8,340 nucleotides of DNA from Enterococcaceae bacterium (GTDB lineage Bacteria > Bacillota > Bacilli > Lactobacillales > Catellicoccaceae). Position numbers and translations under genes: made by a program. Positions 1 through 5,775 of this stretch are shown here, piece after piece (within the stretch, counting starts at the first letter, position 1; each line of letters opens with the position of its first letter). The stretch covers positions 1 through 8,340 of the forward strand of contig JASLFJ010000159.1 in NCBI GenBank assembly GCA_030150665.1, given 5' to 3'. Below the pieces are notes generated by a model. The model was not told the DNA's origin. It was given only the letters and a program-made list of their open reading frames with translations, and ran no database searches.

Positions 1-540
1 TGGTAAAACGTCAAGCGCTTCATCGTGCCATCTGATAAGTTGAAACTCTGGAAACGCTTCAAAAGGCACCGGCGTGTTACGGTCACCAAAAAGTAACGCC
101 TGTACAATAGGAGCATCAAATTGTGCTATAGATCCAAGCTCTGGAACAGGAGCGCCAAAACTCGTCATGGCTCGAGCGATTCGGTCCCCTTCATATTGCG
201 ATAACGCAAGCGTTTGAAATAAGCTTTGGGCCGCAATATCAATATGGTGCGTCTTTCCATAATCTCTTAATCTAGAAAACGCGGCTTGATCCAGAGGAAG
301 TTCATACACCCATTGATCTTCCCAATAAGCCCCAGCTCCATTACATAAAATAAACCGTCTTAAACCATAACGCGTTAACACGTCTTTTGCATATAAATAG
401 CTTCTGCCGGTTGCAACACATACATAATGTCCGGCTGCTTCAAGCGCGTTTAACGCCTGTAGATTTTCTTCTAAAATCACGTGATCTTGAGTAAGTAACG
501 TGCCATCTAAATCAAAGACACATACTGCTTGCTTTATCAT
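1..540 (-). CDS. Cof-type HAD-IIB phosphatase, YkrA-like (C-terminus outside the window)
   Basis: The gene starts at the ATG at 540-538 and stays open to the window edge, giving 180 residues with no stop. The start is supported by GGAGGAG about 8 nt upstream. HAD motif I is FDLDGT, with nucleophile D10 and general acid/base D12. Motif II is VATGR with T44. The segment ILCNGAGAYW (about 64-73) opens the C2 cap, as in Cof-family enzymes. RWHDEALDVLP (about 170-180) resembles the stretch before the catalytic lysine in YkrA-type proteins. The motif III lysine and motif IV aspartates should lie in the missing ~75 residues, since family members are about 255-270 aa. By family this is a soluble Mg-dependent phosphatase acting on small phosphorylated metabolites. 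The substrate cannot be read from the sequence. A terminator and its own promoter separate it from the purine genes, so a role in purine salvage is only guilt by proximity. Confidence 0.88.
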   Translation of the reverse strand, partial: MIKQAVCVFDLDGTLLTQDHVILEENLQALNALEAAGHYVCVATGRSYLYAKDVLTRYGLRRFILCNGAGAYWEDQWVYELPLDQAAFSRLRDYGKTHHIDIAAQSLFQTLALSQYEGDRIARAMTSFGAPVPELGSIAQFDAPIVQALLFGDRNTPVPFEAFPEFQLIRWHDEALDVLP

Positions 541-585
541 GATGATCTCCTCCAACCTTAGTAAAATAGCTTTTAAGATAGCTTT

Positions 586-594
586 ATTGTACCA
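586..594 (-). promoter_or_regulatory. extended -10 promoter for the HAD gene
   Basis: The minus strand reads TGGTACAAT here: an extended -10 TGn followed by TACAAT, a 5/6 match to TATAAT. It sits about 45 nt upstream of the ATG at 540 and just downstream of the likely terminator of the permease gene. The -35 position falls in a T-rich run (about 608-616) with no good TTGACA match, which extended -10 promoters tolerate. Transcription would start near 579. No operator is evident. Confidence 0.55.
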
Positions 595-609
595 TAATCT
601 GTCTCAAAT

Positions 610-656
610 AAAAAAATAGGGCATTTTAAAAGATTAATGTTTTAAATCACTGCACC
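610..656 (-). terminator. probable intrinsic terminator after the NCS2 permease gene
   Basis: On the minus strand GGTGCA (656-651) can pair with TGCCC (623-619) with one bulged U. Inside this, TTTAAAA (646-640) pairs with TTTTAAA (630-624) across an 8-nt loop, after a small internal asymmetry. The stem is followed by TA and seven T (616-610). The hairpin is imperfect and mostly A-T, so it is weaker than the other two in the window, but its place 9 nt after the permease stop and before a promoter fits the role. Confidence 0.5.
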
Positions 657-665
657 GACTAGGCA

Positions 666-1898
666 TTAGGCCAGTAAATAAATAATAAATAAGATCATTA
701 AGCCCCATAACCCGTAAGAGACGTCTTTTCCTGAAGCTTTACGCAAGATAGGATACGTAATAAAGCCAAAAGCCATGCCATCGGCAATACTCATCGTAAA
801 AGCCATCATCGTCATCATTAAAGCAACCGGAATCCATTCGCTACTTTGGCCTATGTTGACTTCAGAAAGTGAGCCCATCATTAAAATACCGGTCATGATC
901 ATCACCGGTGCTAAAGCAGATTGCGGAATCACACTAAGCAGCGGTAAAATCAAGAGTGACGCCAAAAACAAAAGACTTACAACATATGCCGTCTGGCCAT
1001 TTTTACCTCCTGCTTGAATCCCAGTAGCACTTTCTGCAGCAGGAATGGTGGGACTCGTTCCAAGAAGACTTGAGAAAATAAGCGGCACACTGCTCCAAAG
1101 ACACGCTTTTTGAATCGTTTCATCGGAAGCATCCGGTAACAGTCCTTGATATAGCCCTAACGTTTCAAATACTAAAATCATCCATAAAGAAAAGACCGCA
1201 AGCCAAAACTTAAGCTGACCCAGCAGAGAAAAATCAAGCTGCCCTAAGAGATTAGGATAATATTTAAGCTCTTGAATAGAAAACTGCAGCACCGGTGATC
1301 CCGCCCAGCCGAGTAAATGGGCAAGTGCTGTTGTAGTTAAAATACCAATTAGTAAACTGCCTGGCACGTTTTTCACCCATAAAATAATCGTAATCAAAAG
1401 TCCCACCATCGTCAGCAGTAGCGCCGGATCACTCATCACACCGCGCATCAGTAGCGTATGTTCTCCTCTTAAGATAATACCGCCTTGTTCTGCACCAATC
1501 AGTATTAAAAAGCAACCAATCCCTGCAGTAATCCCATGCTTTAGCCCTTCTGGAATTTCTTTTTGTAAGTAGCGAATCAGTGGTGTTAACATGACCACCA
1601 TATAACAAATCCCTGCCACAAAACTCACCGCTAACGCTTCTTGCCACGTCATATTAAAGCCGTAAACTAACGTATACGTAAAAAAGGAGTTTACCCCCAT
1701 CCCTGTTGTAATGACAATTGGGACATTGACTCTGTTTCCAATAATAAGCGTCCCTAAAATAGAGACAAAAATTGTGCCAAAAACACTCAGCTCAGGCGGA
1801 ATGCCTGCTTCTGCTAAAATTAAACTATTGATCATTAAAATATAAGAAACGGAAAAAAAACTAGTCAGGCCTGAAAGCCATGCTTTTTCTCGTGCCAT
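666..1898 (-). CDS. NCS2 purine permease, AzgA/PbuG/PbuO-like (divergent)
   Basis: This 410-residue hydrophobic protein with about 12-14 membrane segments is a COG2252-type nucleobase:cation symporter, expected to move hypoxanthine, guanine or adenine across the cell membrane. Family signatures are TTGMGVNSFFTYTLV (64-78), equivalent to GMGLNAFFAY in PbuG, and GTSPTIPAAESATGI (280-294), equivalent to GTSTTTSYVESSSG. The two acidic residues of NCS2 substrate sites are E245 in FETLG (TM8) and E289 in the ESA motif (TM10). Most relatives I recall have aspartate (FDT) at the first. The N-terminus lacks roughly 15 cytosolic residues seen in PbuG, and the TM8-TM10 link is short, so the protein is about 20-30 residues shorter than usual. 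The ATG at 1898 has an AAGGAGG site 7 nt upstream. The nearest upstream signal is the deoD terminator, so expression probably needs read-through. Substrate and direction of transport are not certain. Confidence 0.88.
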   Translation of the reverse strand: MAREKAWLSGLTSFFSVSYILMINSLILAEAGIPPELSVFGTIFVSILGTLIIGNRVNVPIVITTGMGVNSFFTYTLVYGFNMTWQEALAVSFVAGICYMVVMLTPLIRYLQKEIPEGLKHGITAGIGCFLILIGAEQGGIILRGEHTLLMRGVMSDPALLLTMVGLLITIILWVKNVPGSLLIGILTTTALAHLLGWAGSPVLQFSIQELKYYPNLLGQLDFSLLGQLKFWLAVFSLWMILVFETLGLYQGLLPDASDETIQKACLWSSVPLIFSSLLGTSPTIPAAESATGIQAGGKNGQTAYVVSLLFLASLLILPLLSVIPQSALAPVMIMTGILMMGSLSEVNIGQSSEWIPVALMMTMMAFTMSIADGMAFGFITYPILRKASGKDVSYGLWGLMILFIIYLLA

Positions 1899-1905
1899 AA
1901 ACGTC

Positions 1906-1912
1906 CCTCCTT
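1906..1912 (-). promoter_or_regulatory. Shine-Dalgarno site of the permease gene, abutting a terminator U-tract
   Basis: AAGGAGG lies 7 nt before the ATG at 1898 and begins directly after the seven T (1919-1913) of the deoD terminator. It fixes the start codon. In read-through mRNA the terminator hairpin would sit only 7 nt from this site and could crowd ribosome binding. Confidence 0.85.
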
Positions 1913-1943
1913 AAAAAAACCCCCCTTTCCAAAGAAAGGGGGG
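1913..1943 (-). terminator. strong intrinsic terminator after deoD
   Basis: The minus strand holds CCCCCCTTTC (1943-1934), loop TTTG, GAAAGGGGGG (1929-1920) and then seven T (1919-1913). This is a perfect 10-bp stem with a 4-nt loop, six G-C pairs at the base and a U-tract: a textbook factor-independent terminator. It starts 6 nt after the deoD stop. The next gene's SD follows with no gap. Confidence 0.93.
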
Positions 1944-1949
1944 CATCCA

Positions 1950-2666
1950 TTATGCATTTAATGCAGCATGTGCGGTTTCTAAACCAACAATGACCATCTC
2001 ATCAAAGGTCGTTTGACGCTCTTCAGCGCTTGTCTCTTCCCCTGTAATAATATGATCACTTACGGTCATCAGCGCTAAAGCCTGAACACCGTGGCGGGCT
2101 GCTAAATAATAAAGTGCCGCCGCTTCCATCTCAACCGCTAACACTCCGTGCTTAGCAAGCTGTTGGATAACATCTTGATGATCATGATAAAAACAGTCTT
2201 CTGATAAAATATTACCGACATGAATCGTAAAGTTACGATCTGTTGCTTCTTGATACGCTTTTTGTAATAAGTGAAAATCAGCAATATTAGTAAGATCAAC
2301 CATTGGAAAATCATTGCGCATCATCGATGACGTCGTAGAAGCACCTTGCGCTAAAACAAGATCACGCACGTGAACATCTTCACGAATAGCTCCACAGGTG
2401 CCGACACGAATTAACTGTTTGACGCCATATTCTTGAATTAATTCATTAATATAAATCGATGCAGAAGGCATCCCCATTCCTGTTCCTTGAACCGAAATAC
2501 GCGTTCCGCGGTAGCGTCCTGTATACCCATACATTCCGCGAACTTCATTATAACAGATCACCTCTTCTAAAAAGTGCTCTGCGATATATTTCGCGCGTAG
2601 CGGATCTCCTGGAAGTAAAATCGCCTCTGCAATCTGACCGGGTGCTGCTCCAATATGTACACTCAT
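1950..2666 (-). CDS. deoD: purine nucleoside phosphorylase, hexameric DeoD type
   Basis: DeoD (238 residues) splits purine (deoxy)nucleosides, including adenosine in this subfamily, with phosphate to give the base and (deoxy)ribose-1-phosphate. It is a cytosolic homohexamer. Seen in order: MSVHIGA with H4, LLPGDPLRAKYIAE (17-30, phosphate-site G20 and R24), NEVRGMYGYTG (40-50, R43), IRVGTCGAI (86-94, R87 and T90 where E. coli has S90), VEMEAAALY (178-186, ribose-binding M180 and E181), and TVSDH (201-205) with D204, which aligns with the E. coli general acid D204. R217 in ERQTTF is also kept. I chose the ATG at 2666 because AAAGGAG stands 8 nt upstream and family members begin MSVHI. A GTG 27 nt further up would add nine non-conserved residues. 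The gap to the upstream phosphorylase stop is 23 nt, and a strong terminator follows. Confidence 0.96.
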   Translation of the reverse strand: MSVHIGAAPGQIAEAILLPGDPLRAKYIAEHFLEEVICYNEVRGMYGYTGRYRGTRISVQGTGMGMPSASIYINELIQEYGVKQLIRVGTCGAIREDVHVRDLVLAQGASTTSSMMRNDFPMVDLTNIADFHLLQKAYQEATDRNFTIHVGNILSEDCFYHDHQDVIQQLAKHGVLAVEMEAAALYYLAARHGVQALALMTVSDHIITGEETSAEERQTTFDEMVIVGLETAHAALNA

Positions 2667-2689
2667 GTTGATCTCTCCTTTACATTTAA

Positions 2690-3541
2690 TCACAATAATG
2701 ATCCCATCTGTTGAATCAATAAGCCCACTAACGCTTCAAACTGCGCTTTAACCCGTGTTGTTGTCTCAACAACTTCTTCATGAGACAGTGTTTCTTGAAG
2801 GCCTGCTGCCATATTTGTAATACACGAAATCCCTAATACTTCCATCCCCATATGCCGAGCCACAATCACTTCTGGAACGGTAGACATCCCTACCGCATCC
2901 GCTCCTACAATTTGCGCAAAGCGGACTTCAGCCGGAGTTTCATATGTTGGCCCAGAAAACGCCATATACACACCTTCAACAAGCTCAATGCCTAACGTTT
3001 TCGCAGCGGCTTGAGCGAGGTTACGTAGCCTTACCGAATAGGCTTCAGACATATCTGGAAAACGCGGTCCTAACTGCGCTTCGTTAGGCCCAATTAATGG
3101 ATTGGTGCCCATAAAATTAATATGATCTTGAATTAACATCAGCTGTCCAGGATGAAACTGAGGATTAGCACCTCCTGCTGCATTTGTTAAAAGCAGCGTT
3201 TGAATGCCTAACGCATGCATCACGCGAACAGGATACGTAACGCGCTGCATTGAGTAGCCTTCATAAAAATGAAATCTTCCTTGCATCGCAAGTACTGGAA
3301 CCCCGTGATACGTACCGTAAACAAACTGTCCTGCATGCCCTTGAACGGTTGAGATAGGAAAATGCGGAATATCTTGATACGCAATACGGATAGGATCAGT
3401 TAATTGATCTGCAAAACTACCTAACCCAGAGCCTAAGACTAAGCCGATCTTAGGCTGATTAACACCTTGCTCCTTTAAATAAGAGACAGTATCTAATAAT
3501 GCATCTTCTAATAACAGTACTTCTGTCACTTGATCTATCAT
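2690..3541 (-). CDS. punA: purine nucleoside phosphorylase, trimeric PunA/PupG type
   Basis: This 283-residue enzyme is the low-molecular-mass homotrimeric class, which by family acts on inosine, guanosine and their deoxy forms to release hypoxanthine or guanine and (deoxy)ribose-1-phosphate. The phosphate-binding loop is VLGSGLG (35-41). Further motifs are TVQGHAGQ (65-72, H69), QGRFHFYEGY (87-96, R89), TNAAGG (119-124), TDHINFMG-like QDHINFMG (138-145), GPTYETPAEVR (197-207, E201, purine contact), GMSTVPE (218-224, S220 phosphate contact) and CITNMAAG (240-247, catalytic N243). All key residues are intact. The N-terminus is some 10 residues longer than PupG as I recall it. The ATG at 3541 has AAGGAG 9 nt upstream. 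It starts 17 nt after deoB, the drm-pupG order known from B. subtilis, and supplies DeoB with its substrate. Confidence 0.96.
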   Translation of the reverse strand: MIDQVTEVLLLEDALLDTVSYLKEQGVNQPKIGLVLGSGLGSFADQLTDPIRIAYQDIPHFPISTVQGHAGQFVYGTYHGVPVLAMQGRFHFYEGYSMQRVTYPVRVMHALGIQTLLLTNAAGGANPQFHPGQLMLIQDHINFMGTNPLIGPNEAQLGPRFPDMSEAYSVRLRNLAQAAAKTLGIELVEGVYMAFSGPTYETPAEVRFAQIVGADAVGMSTVPEVIVARHMGMEVLGISCITNMAAGLQETLSHEEVVETTTRVKAQFEALVGLLIQQMGSLL

Positions 3542-3558
3542 CTGTCATCTCTCCTTGT

Positions 3559-4728
3559 TTAAATAAGTTGATTTAAAAAGCTAGTGCCGTGTTCGGTCAC
3601 AGGCACCTTGAAGTTATCTGCAATCGTGGCTGCAATATCTGCAAAGTACCCTTCATCTAATACGCCAAAGGCTTCAAAAGACGGACTATACATCATCAAA
3701 GGCACGTACTCTCTTGTATGATCAGTCCCAGAAAACGTGGGATCATTGCCGTGATCTGCTGTAATCATCAGTAAATCATGAGGCGCTAGTGCATCCATAA
3801 GCTCTGGAATCCGTGCATCAAACGCTTCTAACGCTTCAGCGTAGCCTTTAGGATCTCTTCGGTGGCCATAAACCGCATCAAAATCTACTAAGTTAGTAAA
3901 GCTCATACCCGTAAAGGAACGCTTCATAACATGAAGCAGCTGATCGACTCCGTCCATATTGCTTTTCGTCCGTACAAAGTCTGTAATCCCTTGCCCGTTA
4001 AAGATATCATGAATTTTACCAATCGCAATCACATCATAGCCGGCTTTTGAGACATGATCAAGTACAGTGTTCCCAAAAGGATTCAGCGCATAATCATGAC
4101 GATTGCTTGTTCTTTGAAAGTTACCCGGAGTCCCAATATAGGGACGTGCGATAATGCGGCCAATCATATACGGATCTTCTAACGTAATAGATCTTGTATA
4201 CTCACAAATCTCATAAAGCTCTTCTAAGGGAATAATGTCTTCATGCGCTGCAATTTGTAGCACAGGATCTGCAGACGTGTAGATAATAAGATCTCCCGTT
4301 TCCATTTGGTGCGCTCCGTAATCATTAATCACTTCGGTTCCGCTATAAGGTTTGTTGCAGACAATATTTCTTCCAGAAAATTTACGAATTTTATCAAGTA
4401 ATTCCTCTGGAAACCCGTCAGGAAACACGCGAAATGGTGTATCCATCCGAAGTCCCATCAGCTCCCAATGTCCTGTCATCGTGTCTTTTCCAGCAGAGAC
4501 TTCTTGTAATTTTTTAACATACCCTGAAAAAGGGGTCACTGGGGGTACACCAGAAATATCGGCTAAATACCCTAACCCTAAGCGTGTCATCTCAGGTAGC
4601 GATAATGATACGGTGCGAGCAATATTGCCTAACGTATGACTGCCAACATCGCCAAACGCTTCCGCATCAGGGGCTTGACCGATCCCTACAGAATCCATCA
4701 CGATGACATGAATACGATCAAATTTCAT
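3559..4728 (-). CDS. deoB: phosphopentomutase
   Basis: DeoB interconverts (deoxy)ribose-1-phosphate and the 5-phosphate, linking nucleoside breakdown to the pentose phosphate pathway or deoxyribose-phosphate aldolase. It is a cytosolic Mn-dependent enzyme of the alkaline phosphatase superfamily. With the start at 4728 the protein is 389 aa, close to the family's ~390-395. By comparison with the B. cereus enzyme the metal ligands are D12 (VMDSVG), D284 and H289 (VDFDAVYGH), D325 and H326 (TADHGND) and H337 (TDHTREY). The phosphorylated threonine is T83 in GKDTMTGHW. The cap carries NKPYSGTEV (125-133), where most relatives have NKPASGTEI. The ATG at 4728 has AAGGAGG 8 nt upstream. A GTG at 4761 is in frame but lies inside the terminator stem and lacks an SD, so I rejected it. 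No promoter is visible in the 84-nt gap upstream. Confidence 0.97.
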   Translation of the reverse strand: MKFDRIHVIVMDSVGIGQAPDAEAFGDVGSHTLGNIARTVSLSLPEMTRLGLGYLADISGVPPVTPFSGYVKKLQEVSAGKDTMTGHWELMGLRMDTPFRVFPDGFPEELLDKIRKFSGRNIVCNKPYSGTEVINDYGAHQMETGDLIIYTSADPVLQIAAHEDIIPLEELYEICEYTRSITLEDPYMIGRIIARPYIGTPGNFQRTSNRHDYALNPFGNTVLDHVSKAGYDVIAIGKIHDIFNGQGITDFVRTKSNMDGVDQLLHVMKRSFTGMSFTNLVDFDAVYGHRRDPKGYAEALEAFDARIPELMDALAPHDLLMITADHGNDPTFSGTDHTREYVPLMMYSPSFEAFGVLDEGYFADIAATIADNFKVPVTEHGTSFLNQLI

Positions 4729-4736
4729 CTCTAACT

Positions 4737-4743
4737 CCTCCTT
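4737..4743 (-). promoter_or_regulatory. Shine-Dalgarno site of deoB, 3 nt after a terminator U-tract
   Basis: AAGGAGG is followed by an 8-nt spacer and the ATG at 4728. It decides the start in favour of 4728 over the in-frame GTG at 4761. Only CAT (4746-4744) separates it from the terminator's seven T. Confidence 0.85.
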
Positions 4744-4746
4744 ATG

Positions 4747-4795
4747 AAAAAAAGACAACACAGAACGTAATGCGCTTGATCTGTTCTGTCTTGTC
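4747..4795 (-). terminator. intrinsic terminator/attenuator between the importer genes and deoB
   Basis: The minus strand holds GACAAGACAGAAC (4795-4783), a 16-nt loop, GTTCTGTGTTGTC (4766-4754) and then seven T (4753-4747). Twelve of 13 stem positions pair, with a single G-G mismatch in the middle. The form is that of a factor-independent terminator with a longer loop than usual. It lies 17 nt after the last importer gene and directly before the deoB ribosome-binding site. It should reduce transcription from the importer genes into deoB. Confidence 0.85.
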
Positions 4796-4803
4796 CTCCT
4801 TTT
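4795..4803 (-). promoter_or_regulatory. orphan Shine-Dalgarno-like site without a start codon
   Basis: The minus strand reads AAAAGGAGG, an excellent anti-SD match, 9 nt after the nupQ stop. The next bases, ACAAGACAGAACAG, contain no ATG, GTG or TTG at usable spacing. They form the 5' arm of the terminator stem, and the last G of the site is the first stem base. It may be a relic of a lost gene, a ribosome standby site, or chance. Confidence 0.4.
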
Positions 4804-4812
4804 CGATGTGTT

Positions 4813-5775
4813 TTATTTTGATTTAATATAATTTTTCCCAATGGCTTTAGGTCCACTTGCCTTACCAATAAAGACAACAAGGACAATAATCGTTAGCACG
4901 TAAGGTGCGATTTGTAAGTAAACACGTGGAATAGAGGCAATACCTGGAATGCCTTCACCAATAATACTTAAGCTTTGGGCAAATCCAAAGAAAAAGGCCG
5001 CCCCCATGGCACCAATAGGATTCCATTTCCCAAAAATCATCGCAGCCATAGAAATAAATCCTTGTCCGGCCACCGTGGTTGCTGAAAAGTTAAGAGCAAT
5101 AGATTGTGCTAATACCGCACCACCAATACCTCCTAAAAATCCAGAAATTAACACGCCGGCATAACGCATTTTATATACAGAAATACCTAATGTATCTGCT
5201 GCTTGCGGATGTTCCCCAACGGCTCTTAGCCTGAGTCCAAACCGCGTTTTTTCAATGATCCACCAAGCTACAAACGCTAATAAAATCGCAACATAAGCCG
5301 GTGCGGATGTATTTTTAAAGAAAATAGGCCCTAATACCGGAATATGTTCTAATCCTGGAAAAGAAAAATAACCAAATGATTTTTCAATAAATTCAGTTTG
5401 TCCCTTTTGATCATATAAAACGCGTGTTAAAAAGATCGCTAAGGCAGGGGCCATTAAGTTAATCACGGTTCCACTAATAATATGATTGGCCCGTAAATTA
5501 ATCGTTGCAACGGCATGAATCGCTGAGACAATAATTCCAACGCCTCCGCCTACAAGTAGCGCAATCCATGGTGTTGCTTTTCCAAATGTGCTTGCAAACG
5601 TTAAGTTAAAGACGATAGCGCTAAACGCACCCATCACCATAATCCCTTCTAAACCGACATTGACAATTCCACTGCGCTCAGAAAACGTACCCCCGAGTGC
5701 GGTGAAAATTAAAGGGGCGGAATAGACTAAAGCGGCAGAGACCATCGTCGCTAATATCGTAACCCATCCGTCCAT
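4813..5775 (-). CDS. nupQ: nucleoside ABC importer, membrane subunit (NupQ/YufQ-like)
   Basis: This 320-residue protein with about 8-10 membrane segments belongs to the BPD_transp_2 (LivH/RbsC-like) permease family, YufQ branch. It forms the translocation channel with the neighbouring NupP-like subunit. The conserved N-terminal element is SERSGIVNVGLEGIMVMGAF (32-51). The cytosolic coupling segment is RAVGEHPQAADTLGISV (184-200), followed by the Gly-rich SGFLGGIGGA (211-220). GQGFISMAAMIFGKWNP (237-253) is the other family hallmark. B. subtilis NupOPQ takes up guanosine and the L. lactis BmpA-NupABC system takes up common nucleosides, so nucleosides are the expected cargo. The ATG overlaps the stop of the upstream permease by one base (TAATG), with a G-rich site ending GGAG 6 nt before it, which indicates translational coupling. 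The protein ends in a short basic tail (KNYIKSK). Confidence 0.93.
   Translation of the reverse strand: MDGWVTILATMVSAALVYSAPLIFTALGGTFSERSGIVNVGLEGIMVMGAFSAIVFNLTFASTFGKATPWIALLVGGGVGIIVSAIHAVATINLRANHIISGTVINLMAPALAIFLTRVLYDQKGQTEFIEKSFGYFSFPGLEHIPVLGPIFFKNTSAPAYVAILLAFVAWWIIEKTRFGLRLRAVGEHPQAADTLGISVYKMRYAGVLISGFLGGIGGAVLAQSIALNFSATTVAGQGFISMAAMIFGKWNPIGAMGAAFFFGFAQSLSIIGEGIPGIASIPRVYLQIAPYVLTIIVLVVFIGKASGPKAIGKNYIKSK

Noticed and set aside
48..65. CcpA cre-like sequence (TGGAAACGCTTC)
   Set aside because: It has at least three mismatches to the usual consensus and lies deep inside the HAD coding region.
775..1017. Plus-strand open frames over the permease and other genes (also 2459-2671, 4352-4639, 4949-5164, 5899-6315, 7525-7768)
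   Set aside because: They lie wholly inside well-supported minus-strand genes with conserved motifs, lack family signatures, and have the composition expected of antisense frames.
1429..1647. Minus-strand 72-residue frame inside the NCS2 permease
   Set aside because: It is an out-of-frame shadow of the permease, with no recognisable motif.
1899..1949. Purine riboswitch controlling the permease, as known for pbuG-type genes
   Set aside because: The 51-nt gap is filled by the terminator and SD, leaving no room for a purine aptamer. The deoB gap of 84 nt is likewise too short once the hairpin is counted.
2667..2693. Upstream GTG start adding nine residues to DeoD (GTGA overlap with the punA stop)
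   Set aside because: The added MIKCKGEIN is not part of the family, and it encodes the SD that serves the ATG at 2666.
4729..4761. Upstream GTG start adding 11 residues to DeoB
   Set aside because: The codon lies in the 3' arm of the terminator stem, the extra codons read through the seven T and the SD, and it has no SD of its own. Homologues begin near the MKFDRIHVIVMDSVG segment.
4795..4812. A small leader-peptide gene using the orphan SD
   Set aside because: There is no ATG, GTG or TTG within normal spacing; the first candidate is about 40 nt away inside the 3' stem arm.
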